From NCBI GenBank assembly GCA_963779225.1, contig CAVZWW010000003.1:3162001-3226000 (forward strand): DNA of 64,000 bases, read 5' to 3'. Positions 45,690-54,387 of this stretch are shown piece by piece. The translations under genes were made by a program, and so were the position numbers. Position 1 is the first letter of the stretch, and each line of letters begins with the position of its first letter. Below the pieces are notes generated by a model. It had not been told where the DNA came from, ran no database searches, and saw only the letters and a program-made list of their open reading frames with translations. The DNA is from CAVPCZ01 sp963779225. GTDB lineage: Bacteria > Bacteroidota > Ignavibacteria > UBA10030 > UBA6906.

Positions 45690-46841
45690 ATGAAAAAGAT
45701 CTGGCTTGCGGTCTCGGTACTTGTAGCCACAATATCGGGCGCTGCTTCGGCCCAAACCGTGCGGCCAATACGAGCCGAAGTGATCATTAATCGCATGGCT
45801 GCGCCCTGGGAGTCGCAGCAGGTGCAGGAGCCATGCATCCTCCCGAATCCGAAGGACCCGATGCGGCTTGTGATGCTTTACTCGGGTGTCCCGGCCTCGA
45901 ATCGCAATCTTTGCTATGTTGGCAAGGCGTGGGCCCTCAAGTCGGATCCGTTTATGTGGCATCAGGATGAAACCAACCCGGTGTTTGCGCCCAGCCAGAT
46001 CGGCTGGGACTCCGGGAGTATCCGGCTCGATGCAGTGTTGTACATACCTGAGGAAGACGCTTACTACATATATTATTCGGGCACTCAGGCCACAATCCAG
46101 GACCGCATCGGCCTGGCAATTTGCCCGGCGGGCTCTGACGGTTATTCGGGGATTGCGCCAGCCGCCATCCACCGCGTGGGCACGGAGCCTGTGCTCGCGC
46201 CCGAATCTGCAGAACCGTTTTCAGAGACCATGACCTCTCAGGCTGCGGTGTGGCGCGAATGGGACACTGCGGCGAAACGATGGAACTGGTACATGTATTA
46301 TTCCTATCGCGGCAAGAACGGCACGCTGCCTGGGATTCGAATGGCGACATCGGCCGACGGAAAAACCTGGAAACGGCACTTCAACCGGCAAGACCCGCGA
46401 GGGATGGGACAGATTTTTGTCTCGACGCCGGATGCCTATTATGAGTGGCATCAGATTCTCAAGCTCAGCGGGACGTACGTGCTCACGATTGAAGTCGGCA
46501 CGGAAAAGGGAAAGCGCTGGCGCCCGGTCATCGCCGTGAGCCAATACCCCGACCACGGTTGGGCTCAACTCGACGTGGATGCCTTGTTGCAGACCAAGTG
46601 GGAGGGGTGCTATCGTGATGATGCGATTTACCATGTGGCTACCCCGGCATTCTACGAGATCGAAGGGAAGTGGTATCTCTACGCACAAGCTTGTCCGCGA
46701 CCAGCCAACGGCAACTACATTGACGGCCACTGGGATTTGTGGTGCTTTTCTTGCGATCGTGAGATTCCGACGCTGCCGGGTCTCGCCAGGCTTTTCATTC
46801 CGGGCAAGCCGGCGGCAGCCGGGGTCAACAACGACCGATGA
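45690..46841 (+). CDS. Secreted beta-propeller protein resembling GH43/GH32-type glycosidases
   Basis: 383 residues with a clean signal peptide (KKIWLAVSVLVATISGAASAQ). Repeated blades with aromatic-rich strands follow: LYSGVPASNRNLCYVGKAW, AYYIYYSGTQATIQDRIGLA, WNWYMYYSYRGKNGTLPGI, FYEIEGKWYLYAQA, as in five-bladed glycoside hydrolase propellers. Catalytic residues cannot be assigned with confidence. It sits between IS-A and a 224-bp derivative of the same IS, so it may have been moved by them. Substrate unknown. Confidence 0.6.
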   Translation: MKKIWLAVSVLVATISGAASAQTVRPIRAEVIINRMAAPWESQQVQEPCILPNPKDPMRLVMLYSGVPASNRNLCYVGKAWALKSDPFMWHQDETNPVFAPSQIGWDSGSIRLDAVLYIPEEDAYYIYYSGTQATIQDRIGLAICPAGSDGYSGIAPAAIHRVGTEPVLAPESAEPFSETMTSQAAVWREWDTAAKRWNWYMYYSYRGKNGTLPGIRMATSADGKTWKRHFNRQDPRGMGQIFVSTPDAYYEWHQILKLSGTYVLTIEVGTEKGKRWRPVIAVSQYPDHGWAQLDVDALLQTKWEGCYRDDAIYHVATPAFYEIEGKWYLYAQACPRPANGNYIDGHWDLWCFSCDREIPTLPGLARLFIPGKPAAAGVNNDR

Positions 46842-46844
46842 ATA

Positions 46845-47068
46845 CCCGAAAGGGGGACTGGCCGAGATCAGATCGAGACGATTCTTGAGGAGTAGATCGC
46901 TTTCTACAACAGCCAGCGGCGCATCGGGGGATTCAGCAGCAAATTCCGAAGCCTATTAAATCACAGAAGAATGCGGGTAGTGTTTGCCGGAATTCACTTC
47001 TGGGTGGGCTGCACCACCATTGTTGCAGGCAGGCGGTGTAATGGATGGAACAAGTCTCCCCCCGCGGG
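46845..47068. mobile_element. MITE-like derivative of IS-A
   Basis: 224 bp with both ends of the IS family (CCCGAAAGGGGGACT at left, AGTCTCCCCCCGCGGG at right) and only the 3' tail of the transposase, interrupted by a stop (ILEE-stop-IAFYNSQR). It abuts the propeller gene stop. The stretch from 47069 to the next gene (164 bp) shows nothing else. Confidence 0.65.
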
Positions 47069-47232
47069 TTTTGTCAGCCCCGTTCAGGCACTCCTTTCAA
47101 CCGTTTAATACAACCTCTTGTCGCGCGTTATGTGCCTTTCACCAAACAATATTTGAATAATGGAAAAGAAATATGGTTACTTCATCCATCCCTTTTTACT
47201 TCAAGAGAAACTCCCCTTAACCGGAGGATTCT

Positions 47233-48165
47233 ATGAGTTACCGAATTGTTTTGGGTTTTGCCGTTTTGCTTGCGGGATCATTCGTGTCCTGCGGAGAAAA
47301 ACAACCGGGCCAGACAACGGTTCCCGGCGTTTCGTTTAAACCCGCACTGCTCGTGGTGGATATCCAGAACGAATATCTGCCGGTGATGGATCAGAAAGAT
47401 GTTAAGCCGGGAATGGAAGCTATAAATACGGTCATCGGCATTTTCCGCAAGTACCACTATCCCGTGATCCGTGTGCAGCATACGCAGATCGGCCAGGGAC
47501 CGGCGCCGGGCACCGAGGCGTTTGAGTTCCCGAAGACCGTTCCCGTTACAGTCGACGATCCGCAGATCATTAAGAACCATCCCAGCGCGTTCACAAAAAC
47601 GTCTCTCGACAGCCTGCTGAAAGCGCAGGGATGCACCACCGTGTACTTGTGTGGCCTCAGCGCCGTGGGCTGCGTACTGGCGACGTATTTCGGGGCCATG
47701 GACCGCGGTTACGACACCTATATGGTCCGGGAGGCGATTATCAGCCATAACGCGGATTATACGAACGTGATACGAAATATCACAGGCGCTCTGCCCTTAC
47801 CGTTCGTGGAACTGAACCTCAAAGTGCTTTCCGACGACGTCAAGAAGCTGCAAGATATGTCCGCCGAAACGCTGAGCAAGGATTACGGCATCACTGCCCC
47901 GGATCAGTTGAACGTCATCGGCTACAACCTGATATTCAAAGAACGCCTGGCCGACGCGATCATCGTCATGAAAGCGAACCTGCGCCTGTTCCCCGAGGAG
48001 CCCAACTGCTACGACAGCCTCGGCGATGCTTATGAACGCAACAACCAGAAAGACCTCGCGCTGAGCCATTATGAAAAAGCGTATCTAAAAGCGAAAGAAA
48101 AGAATGATCCGAATTTACAGATCTATGAAAAGAACTTCCAGCGCTTGAAAGAAACACAAAAATAG
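47233..48165 (+). CDS. Lipoprotein: isochorismatase-like cysteine hydrolase fused to TPR tail
   Basis: 310 residues. Lipobox-like AGSFVSC at the N-terminus predicts a lipoprotein. Residues ~35-200 are an isochorismatase-like domain with the Asp (LLVVDIQNEYLP), Lys (IIKNHPSAF) and Cys (CGLSAVGCVLATYF) of the catalytic triad. Residues ~210-305 form TPR-like helices (YNLIFKERLADAIIVMKANL, SLGDAYERNNQKDLALSHYE). CCGGAGG precedes the ATG. An exported, lipidated cysteine hydrolase with TPRs is unusual; substrate unknown. Confidence 0.8.
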   Translation: MSYRIVLGFAVLLAGSFVSCGEKQPGQTTVPGVSFKPALLVVDIQNEYLPVMDQKDVKPGMEAINTVIGIFRKYHYPVIRVQHTQIGQGPAPGTEAFEFPKTVPVTVDDPQIIKNHPSAFTKTSLDSLLKAQGCTTVYLCGLSAVGCVLATYFGAMDRGYDTYMVREAIISHNADYTNVIRNITGALPLPFVELNLKVLSDDVKKLQDMSAETLSKDYGITAPDQLNVIGYNLIFKERLADAIIVMKANLRLFPEEPNCYDSLGDAYERNNQKDLALSHYEKAYLKAKEKNDPNLQIYEKNFQRLKETQK

Positions 48166-48251
48166 ATCTTTCGGGTTTCCGCTGCATCTTGTCGATAACA
48201 AGGAGGCCATTCAGCCTCCCCGCGGCTTCATCAAATCCTTGGGTGCACGCC

Positions 48252-48359
48252 ATGAAGTTCACCTTGTTTATCGTAACCCTTGCATTGTGCCACACCCTAT
48301 TTGCGCAACCCGTGGTTGTCCCTCTTCAAGACTTCATCCGGACCGGAACTCTGTCATGA
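48252..48359 (+). pseudogene. Short exported-protein remnant
   Basis: 35 residues: signal peptide KFTLFIVTLALCHTLFAQ followed by PVVVPLQDFIRTGTL and a stop. Probably the 5' stub of a lost secreted-protein gene, interrupted by repeat copy R1 (48317-48359). The rest of 48166-48520 holds no other gene. Confidence 0.4.
48317..48359. repeat. Dispersed repeat R1
   Basis: TGTCCCTCTTCAAGACTTCA then CCGGACCGGAACTC and TCATGA. Copies at 58084 (R3), 60781 (R2) and 62854 (R4); in R4 the TCATGA holds the stop codon of an IS110 transposase fragment. Confidence 0.55.
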
Positions 48360-48520
48360 GCCGCCGCTACTCGGATTGCAGAGATCGCGGCGGCCCGCTC
48401 CCCGAACGAGTGTAGTGAAAGTGTAGTGACTCTATGCTAATTGATGGCAACGTATGACAGTTAATAGCACCCCAACTGCCGAGAAGTGCCCTAGTTGCGC
48501 GCATTGGGTGATCATGGCCG

Positions 48521-48567
48521 GACTCTTAATCAGTGGGTTCCAGGTTCGAGTCCTGGTGGGTGCACAA
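48521..48567 (+). repeat. Attachment site copy 2 (tRNA-Lys 3' end)
   Basis: 47 of 47 bases identical to the 3' part of the intact tRNA-Lys. Separates element A from element B; the element B integrase stop codon is 20 bp away. Confidence 0.9.
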
Positions 48568-48586
48568 GAAAACGGGCGAGATCGGT

Positions 48587-49669
48587 CTAGTTTAGCCGAT
48601 TTGTGAGGGTGAGAGAGGGGGGTGTGTCTGATTTGGGCCTGTTTTTTTCCTCCACCGGTAGATGCAAGTTCTCAAGTGCCAGCTTCAACCCTTCGTCAAA
48701 CGCTCCGACGTACCCCTGAGTCGATCTCCAATCCGAGTGACCCATCAGCCGTTGAAGTGTTGACAGCCCGACGCCGCCCTGAGCAAGCCAGCTTCCGAAC
48801 GTGTGGCGAAGAGAGTGCAGGGTGATCTGCTCCGGGAGTCCGGCCTTCCGCGCGTAGTGCTTGAACCTCTTCGAGAGGTCTGCTTTGTGCATGTGGATGA
48901 ACCTCCCGTCTGCATCCTTCCTGGCGAGTAAGCGGACCAACACCGGCAGCAGTTCATCGGATATCGTAAGCCGCTTGACGTTCGCCTGTTTCTGCTGTGG
49001 TAGGATCAAGGTACGAGCGCCCAGGTCAACGTGCACGCCATCCCGGAGAATAGGCCCATCCGCCCGGCGGATCCCGGTCAGAGTGTAAAACCTCACGTAA
49101 TCGGAGAACACCGGATCGGCTGCCATCGCTACCATAAGCGCCCGGTATTGCTCCGGTGAGAGCGGCCGGGGTTCATGGTGTACCGGCTTCGGCTTCTTCA
49201 TCCTGGCCAGGGGATTCACCCGGGCAAAGTCCCGTTCCACGGTGAAGACAAAGAACGTGTTGAGGATGAAGACTTCGTTTCGGATGGACTTCCGGGCCCG
49301 GCCGTCGCCTGTGGCCTCGAGGATGTACCGTTCGATGTGTTCAACGGTGATTGCATCGACGGTGAGATCATGCTTGAGGGATTCACCGAACCGGTTGAGA
49401 ACGAATAGATACCCTTCGAGAGATCCTTCCCGCAATCCGCCTGCCCTCTTGTGGTCCATGAACCGTTGAACACAATCCGAGAACCGGATCCGCTCGAGCG
49501 CCCGCCGCTCCACGCCGAACGATTCAAACAAGAGCCGGTGCTCCTCCGCAACCCGGATTGCGTCAGCTTTCTTCCTGTCACTCGTTGCGAGTGAACGGCG
49601 AGGGAGTCCGGTCTGGAGTGCATATTTGAGGTAGTAGATTTTCCCCCGGCGAAACAGTCTTACTATCAT
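48587..49669 (-). CDS. int: Tyrosine recombinase (integrase) of element B
   Basis: 360 residues with an N-terminal arm-binding region, a SAM-like core-binding domain (residues ~60-160) and a catalytic domain holding all active residues: R201 (TGIRR), H285-R288 (HSLRHTFG), H311 (LMGHSDW) and nucleophile Y320 (TQGYVG). Start chosen at MIVRLF, with GGAGG upstream; the longer frame would run through a structured leader. Its 3' end points at attachment copy 2, the usual layout for tRNA-integrating elements. It appears intact. Confidence 0.92.
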   Translation of the reverse strand: MIVRLFRRGKIYYLKYALQTGLPRRSLATSDRKKADAIRVAEEHRLLFESFGVERRALERIRFSDCVQRFMDHKRAGGLREGSLEGYLFVLNRFGESLKHDLTVDAITVEHIERYILEATGDGRARKSIRNEVFILNTFFVFTVERDFARVNPLARMKKPKPVHHEPRPLSPEQYRALMVAMAADPVFSDYVRFYTLTGIRRADGPILRDGVHVDLGARTLILPQQKQANVKRLTISDELLPVLVRLLARKDADGRFIHMHKADLSKRFKHYARKAGLPEQITLHSLRHTFGSWLAQGGVGLSTLQRLMGHSDWRSTQGYVGAFDEGLKLALENLHLPVEEKNRPKSDTPPSLTLTNRLN

Positions 49670-49688
49670 GCTATCCTCCGAAAAAAGA

Positions 49689-49751
49689 TTGCCAGGCACG
49701 CCGAACGGGATGCACTCCCGCCACCGGATTTCAACCGATGATGCCTGGCAA
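49689..49751 (-). promoter_or_regulatory. Y-shaped leader structure Y1 (integrase)
   Basis: Outer 10-bp stem TTGCCAGGCA/TGCCTGGCAA encloses two hairpins (CGGGA/TCCCG with loop TGCAC, and a 5-bp stem with one mismatch). On the minus strand a TCTTTTTT tract follows, then GGAGG and the integrase ATG. The stem ends exactly 20 nt before the start codon, as in Y2 and Y3. Confidence 0.6.
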
Positions 49752-49793
49752 AATTCTGTGTGCATGTGTTTCGGCATGGCGGAGAATATACCA

Positions 49794-50066
49794 TCATGCA
49801 CCCCCCGTTGTCAAGTGGATGGGTACAAAGGCAGGGGCGCTCGAGTCGATCCGGCTTACTGCGGGTCCGGCTAGCGTGTGATGTGTGATGCACTTTTGAA
49901 CATCCTCCGGCGTCCAACGCCATCCACGTTCACCTCGAAATATTTTTACAGATGCCGGGATCTCGCCGGATGAACGGAGCGCGTACACCTGGGAGCGCGA
50001 GCAGCGGAGAATGTCCGCCACATCCTGAGCGTCGAGCAGCTGCGGTATTTTGTTTCGCGCTTCCAC
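49794..50066 (-). CDS. Excisionase/AlpA-like helix-turn-helix protein
   Basis: 90 residues. LLDAQDVADILRCSRSQVYALRSSGEIP is the winged-helix DNA-binding motif of the HTH_17 excisionase family (shown in part: DVADILRCSRSQVYAL), followed by the wing RGWRWTPEDVQKCI. It lies directly upstream of the integrase gene, so a role as recombination directionality factor or regulator is likely. It starts 5 bp after the tail protein gene. Confidence 0.75.
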   Translation of the reverse strand: MEARNKIPQLLDAQDVADILRCSRSQVYALRSSGEIPASVKIFRGERGWRWTPEDVQKCITHHTLAGPAVSRIDSSAPAFVPIHLTTGGA

Positions 50067-50071
50067 CTAGT

Positions 50072-50800
50072 CTATCTCCTACGCGCGAGCCATTGGTCGA
50101 TTTCGTCCTTGAAGATTTTCGGGATCCCGGCCTTCAAAAACGTTTTTATCTCCCGGGTAACTACTCCAGAGCTGAACAGGTTCGCCACGGACGTTCCGCC
50201 GACCTCTTTGATCGGTAGACGGGATTTCCCTTTCCGCACGAACACGCTTGCCCTAGTCAGGCCCAGCGCTCCCACAAGTGTTCTCATATTTTGATAATTA
50301 GCCACCGACGCGGAGTACTTCCGGCCTGTGGTTAGCCCGCGTTGTATCCACATCTCAGGATCTTTTGCGCGAGGGAGAAGAGAGTGACGGAAATTTCTCA
50401 TAATACGATTCAAGACTTTCTTAGATTGCCCACCACGCCTCCCATATCCCCGTGATGTCGTCGCAAGAAAAGCTCCCCGGATTTCACGCCTGACCCCTCT
50501 GCGAATCTCGATCGATGTGCCCTTGTCGGTTTGTTGAGGCAGGAACATCGTCGCCGGAAGGCGTCCGCCCCGGGCGATGATCTTTGCGACGGGTGTAGTG
50601 GATTCCTCATTCGCGGGACTGATCTTGATAGCTTTATCGATCGCCGCCGCCGCCACGTTGTAGTTTCTGAGCATCGCATCCTTTGCCACAAGGGCAGCCG
50701 CTACCGTCGCCCGGTTCACGGTCTTCCTGGCGATCCCCGGCAGGGCCCGCTTCATGCGGTCAATCTCTCCGGTATCACGAAACTTGAATGTGAACGACAT
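50072..50800 (-). CDS. Phage minor tail protein Z-like protein
   Basis: 242 residues, strongly basic. The plan matches lambda gpZ-type tail proteins: N-terminal helix starting ALPGIARKTVNRATVAAAL, a central segment KIIARGGRLPATMFLPQ with a predicted beta region, and a C-terminal helix TFLKAGIPKIFKDEIDQWL. The family takes part in tail completion and DNA injection. In an element without other tail genes, it could alter a helper phage's tails; this is inference. Confidence 0.65.
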   Translation of the reverse strand: MSFTFKFRDTGEIDRMKRALPGIARKTVNRATVAAALVAKDAMLRNYNVAAAAIDKAIKISPANEESTTPVAKIIARGGRLPATMFLPQQTDKGTSIEIRRGVRREIRGAFLATTSRGYGRRGGQSKKVLNRIMRNFRHSLLPRAKDPEMWIQRGLTTGRKYSASVANYQNMRTLVGALGLTRASVFVRKGKSRLPIKEVGGTSVANLFSSGVVTREIKTFLKAGIPKIFKDEIDQWLARRR

Positions 50801-50820
50801 AGCCTCCTCCTTAAGCGGAA

Positions 50821-51096
50821 CTAGTTCGATATGATTTCTGGGTACACTTCAAACGGGAGAGGAAACTCCGTCCATGCGACAACATCCGCGAGCTCAACGT
50901 ATCCGAGGCCCTTGTCGACGGAATCGCGATCGCATGTCCACCATTTCTTGAGACTATACAGAGCCTCGTGCACGATCGGTCCTTCATCGGTGATGCGCGT
51001 CACAATGACATACGCGTCTTCTCCCACGGGAAACTCTTGAGGGAATGGGTGCCACTTGCCATGTGTGAAGGTTACCTGCATTGGATTCTCACTCAT
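50821..51096 (-). CDS. DUF551-like small phage protein
   Basis: 91 residues, resembling DUF551 proteins common in phages: GKWHPFPQEFPVGEDAYVIV at the N-terminus, then a loop rich in Trp and the closing VVAWTEFPLPFE. Function of the family is unknown. It stops 20 bp before the tail protein gene start. Confidence 0.55.
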   Translation of the reverse strand: MSENPMQVTFTHGKWHPFPQEFPVGEDAYVIVTRITDEGPIVHEALYSLKKWWTCDRDSVDKGLGYVELADVVAWTEFPLPFEVYPEIISN

Positions 51097-51223
51097 CTTC
51101 CCGGATCATCCGGCGATGCTGAATTGCCGATAATACAAAATTAACCCCCAAAAACAGCCCAAATATATAAGAAAACGCGGCGGTATCCCGTTACCCGCAT
51201 GCAAGTGAAAACCTAGAACCTAC

Positions 51224-51589
51224 TCACACCCTGCGCTTGTATGGTCCACCGTTCCATGCTGCGATCTTCGAAGGTGTCTGCGCTGTCTTTGCCTTCGTCC
51301 TTGCGATCCCGGTCACCGCTGCCGATGTGGCATGGAATCCCACTGTGAGCTTGTGCACGACGAAGGCCCGCACCTCGGGCAGTTCCGTCTTGCTCCAGAT
51401 CCCCTGAGCAATTCCGCTTTCGATGGCATCACGTAGTGTCTGAGCCGTCTCCGGGTACAGTTCGATCTGGGTAGTGCCGGAGCTCGCCGCCCTGAGTAGA
51501 CCTATCGCACTCTGCATCCGCGCCTGGTATGGTTCACGGTCAAAGGCCCTGAGTGCAATTGTGACTTCGCTGCCGGATAGCTTAAGCAT
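51224..51589 (-). CDS. Phage-element protein of unknown function
   Basis: 121 residues, not recognised. The N-terminus looks helical (IALRAFDREPYQARMQSAIG) with ELPEVRAFVVHKLTVGFHAT in the middle and a basic tail. It lies between the primase-helicase/iteron region and the DUF551-like gene, in the same direction. The 127-bp gap downstream of it holds two small hairpins (CCGGA-TCA-TCCGG and CGGC/GCCG) and no gene. Confidence 0.5.
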   Translation of the reverse strand: MLKLSGSEVTIALRAFDREPYQARMQSAIGLLRAASSGTTQIELYPETAQTLRDAIESGIAQGIWSKTELPEVRAFVVHKLTVGFHATSAAVTGIARTKAKTAQTPSKIAAWNGGPYKRRV

Positions 51590-51617
51590 TGCCGTGCTCC
51601 CTGTTGGTTATATGGAG

Positions 51618-51885
51618 TTGGACATTTCAGACACCCCCTAAGGCGTAGCATGTCCATGTCCAAGTTAGCAGACATTGAAGACGCGTTAAATCTCTCCCCC
51701 GGAAAGTTGGACATCTTGATAATTCACTAGGGAGAATGTCCAGATGTCCAACCTCGTTCTCTGCCAGTTGGACATCAGTTGGACATGTGTCCATCTTCTT
51801 ATTCATCGGGTTGGACATCAGTTGGACATGTGTCCATCTTCTTATTCATCGGGTTGGACATCAGTTGGACATGTGTCCATCTTCG
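51618..51885. repeat. Iteron-like GGACAT array with 43-bp tandem repeats
   Basis: About a dozen GGACAT/ATGTCC motifs in both orientations. From 51767 there are 2.8 tandem copies of a 43-bp unit, each with GTTGGACATCAG then the inverted repeat TGGACA-TG-TGTCCA. The array covers the 3' end of the primase-helicase gene and the gap after it, the position of a replication origin in many such elements. Confidence 0.65.
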
Positions 51886-53734
51886 CGTTGGCATAGTGAC
51901 CGTATCGCGTTTTGGTAATCTTCCCAGCTTTCATAAGGTCATCAAGCTGCCGCTGGATTGTCTTCGAGTTGTACCCGTATCCCTTACATGCCTTGAGGAT
52001 GTCACCGAACCGCATTTCTCCACCCTCTAGAATCTCCTCAAGGTCGATCACATCTTGCGCTGTGGGTACGGTTGAGATGTGATCACCTTCGTCAACCGGT
52101 CCATTGTCAGAAAACCAGAGAGTTTCGGGGTCAAGTGAAAGTAGCCGAGCCGTCTTGTTGCTGTCGCTGGAGTGCCGGAGCTTGGTCGCCTTCAGGATTC
52201 GCTTCGCCTCTTCGGTCTGTGAACGCCGGAGCATGAGAATCGAATCCGCGGCCGCACCGAACACACCCGCGCCGCGCATGAGCTCCGAGTTCAGCCGCTG
52301 ATCCCTGCCGCCTTTCTTCAGGTGATGAACCACCAGGACGCAGGTGCTATGCTTGTCACGCAATGCCTGGAGCTGCCGCATCAGGTCTTTCATCCGGCTG
52401 GAGTCGTTTTCGTCCTCGTTGTGGGCGAAGTACAGACAGTCCAGGAGAACCAGTACGGGCTTTTCGTCTGTGCATAGTCGGTCCAGAATATCGAAACACT
52501 CACTGAGGGGGGGGACTTCTTTCGGACAGATGAAGTTGTCCAGCGATCCCCTCCCCGGGACCGTCTTCGTCATTGCCTGAAACCGGCGCACAACATCCTC
52601 GAAGTAGATTTCATTATTCAGGAATACCACCGGGCCGGGGTGCTCGATCTTCCATGTGAGAAAGTTCGGAGCGGAGGTTGCGACGGCAATCCCAAAATTC
52701 ATACCAAGCAAAGATTTCCCCGCCCCTTCCTCGCCCGCAAGAAACCCCAGGGACTGGCTTCGCAGTAGATCCTTCAGCAGATCCGGTGCTTCTGACACTG
52801 GCATCATCGACATGTTGCCGCCCTTGAATAGGTTGAATGATATTACCCCACCTTCAGATTGTCCCTTGTACAGACTATCAACCGTCTGTTGGATCTCTCT
52901 TTCGGGGAGGGGTTCCGTGAGTTGCGAGTTCCAAAGGTTCACTATGGCAAGCGTCTCTTCGTGTGGTATCCGTTTGCCCTTAAAGTGTCCGACAATCTTC
53001 GTCAGCTGATTATGTCGTCCTCCGATTGGTACGGGGATCAGAAGCGGGATTGTCTGAGGCGCGGGCTTTAACTTCGGAGCGGTCCGCTCGAAGAGTGCGT
53101 CCAGCATTGCCGGAGGATTCTTTTCGATCAACGGGCTGTACGTGTTCCAATCGCGGTCAATGAATACTGTTGTACCCTTCCTGGCACACGGGGGGAAGTG
53201 GGGGAGACTGATGCTACTGCCGATAGAACCGCCCTGGAGCCGGTCCTGCTTGGGGATGAGCTCAATGTCCGGCGTCTTCTTCCCTTCAGATACAAGACGC
53301 GCGATTTCAGTATCGACAATCGCACTTAAGACATGCCGCACGCGATCAGCATAAACCGGCGCGCTGAAGAACATGTCGATATGATGGTTGCCCCCTCCGC
53401 TCTTGGAGAGCGAGACGTAGGAATGCAGGTTTTCCGCTCTGAGTTTGTCTGCAATGCGGAAAGCCAGCACATGACAGACTGCTATCAGGTCTTCATCTTC
53501 CGCGCCGTGCGCGTCCACATCGACAACAGCGAAGGATACCGTGCCGTCATCCCGGAGCGGGTAGATTGCCGCCTGTGCCCTGCCGGCGACGTGCCCATCA
53601 ATAACGGACTGAAGCTGTCCGTTCTGAGATCTCAGGCATCGCCAGGCGTCACCTTCCCGGATTCCGACAACATCAGTCCGGCCTTGGTAGAACTCTAGGA
53701 ATTGATCTGTGGTGAAAAGGGTTGGTTCGTTCAT
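51842..53734 (-). CDS. Primase-helicase (archaeo-eukaryotic-type primase plus RecA-like ATPase)
   Basis: 630 residues. Residues ~10-180 are an archaeo-eukaryotic-type primase of the kind found in TOTE systems: VVDVD (D72, D74), SKSGGGNHHIDMFF, IPKQDRLQGGSIGS. Residues ~235-290 resemble PriCT. Walker A GEEGAGKS (334-341), LLDCLYFAHNEDEN and LVVHHLKKGG form a RepA-like RecA ATPase, followed by a C-terminal winged helix (MRFGDILKACKGYGY). It probably initiates element replication. The start chosen is MNEPTLF, after GAGG. The final codons lie in the iteron array. Confidence 0.85.
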   Translation of the reverse strand: MNEPTLFTTDQFLEFYQGRTDVVGIREGDAWRCLRSQNGQLQSVIDGHVAGRAQAAIYPLRDDGTVSFAVVDVDAHGAEDEDLIAVCHVLAFRIADKLRAENLHSYVSLSKSGGGNHHIDMFFSAPVYADRVRHVLSAIVDTEIARLVSEGKKTPDIELIPKQDRLQGGSIGSSISLPHFPPCARKGTTVFIDRDWNTYSPLIEKNPPAMLDALFERTAPKLKPAPQTIPLLIPVPIGGRHNQLTKIVGHFKGKRIPHEETLAIVNLWNSQLTEPLPEREIQQTVDSLYKGQSEGGVISFNLFKGGNMSMMPVSEAPDLLKDLLRSQSLGFLAGEEGAGKSLLGMNFGIAVATSAPNFLTWKIEHPGPVVFLNNEIYFEDVVRRFQAMTKTVPGRGSLDNFICPKEVPPLSECFDILDRLCTDEKPVLVLLDCLYFAHNEDENDSSRMKDLMRQLQALRDKHSTCVLVVHHLKKGGRDQRLNSELMRGAGVFGAAADSILMLRRSQTEEAKRILKATKLRHSSDSNKTARLLSLDPETLWFSDNGPVDEGDHISTVPTAQDVIDLEEILEGGEMRFGDILKACKGYGYNSKTIQRQLDDLMKAGKITKTRYGHYANAKMDTCPTDVQPDE

Positions 53735-53822
53735 AGTTTCAGCCTCAAATACTGAAAACACACCGTGCCGGTTTGAGGTAGGGGCGTCACGGTGGACAGC
53801 GGTTTCCCCTCCCGCTCTTTGC

Positions 53823-54251
53823 CTATACCCGCAGTTTCCAGGCGGCCCCAAACATTGGACTTGTCACGCCGTTGCCCGTAGCCCGCGCCGAAATGATCAC
53901 ACGAAGGGGGAAGTAGATGCCGTCGATCAGATCGGTACCTTTGCTGCGGATCCAAAACTCCTGAGTCGTGCCGGTACCGGAGGCCGTCACAAGTGAGTCA
54001 GTCAAAATGGTTTCCCATGTGCCGTTGCGTTTGTACTGTACGACAATATCCAGCGCTGCCGTGTCCGCCGGTGTGACTGTCAGCGATAGCAGATTCGATC
54101 CTGCGATATGCTGTTCCCGGCTTGTGTCCGCTTCTCCTGCGGCATACTGCCAGGTGGAGAATGCAGCGGGCCAACTGGTGGCGTTGATCTGAGAAAAGGC
54201 CGGGGCTGCCATGAGCAGCACACATGCCGCGATCGTCATACTGAGTTTCAT
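53823..54251 (-). CDS. Exported small protein of element B
   Basis: 142 residues with a signal peptide (KLSMTIAACVLLMAAPAFSQ) and a predicted beta-rich domain (LLSLTVTPADTAALDIVVQY, TTQEFWIRSKGTDLI). Not recognised; similar small beta proteins act as phage decoration or accessory proteins, but a signal peptide argues for an envelope role in the host. AGGAG precedes the ATG. Confidence 0.55.
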   Translation of the reverse strand: MKLSMTIAACVLLMAAPAFSQINATSWPAAFSTWQYAAGEADTSREQHIAGSNLLSLTVTPADTAALDIVVQYKRNGTWETILTDSLVTASGTGTTQEFWIRSKGTDLIDGIYFPLRVIISARATGNGVTSPMFGAAWKLRV

Positions 54252-54387
54252 GTGCCTATCTCCTGTCGTCTATGAACCCTCACGGGCCTTCAGGCGGTCA
54301 CTCCATCCGGCCCGCAAGAGTCTTTCACCTTGATCCCCTATCCGAGTGCGAAGGTTTAACCATTCTCAGAGGTGCAGGGGCCATAAT

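Larger units (their letters stand above)
43778..48520. mobile_element. Integrated element A
   Basis: DNA bounded by a perfect 47-bp direct repeat of the tRNA-Lys 3' end. It carries a leader module, a VanZ-like gene, an IS, a secreted beta-propeller protein, a MITE-like IS derivative and an isochorismatase-TPR lipoprotein, but no integrase of its own. Identity of its bounding repeats suggests it is the most recent insertion at this tRNA. Confidence 0.65.

Noticed and set aside
44808..47068. Composite transposon carrying the propeller gene
   Set aside because: No target-site duplication was found around the outer ends and one flank is a short deletion derivative; kept only as a possibility.
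51767..51885. CRISPR-like tandem repeats
   Set aside because: The 43-bp units are directly adjacent with no unique spacers and no cas genes; they fit an iteron array.
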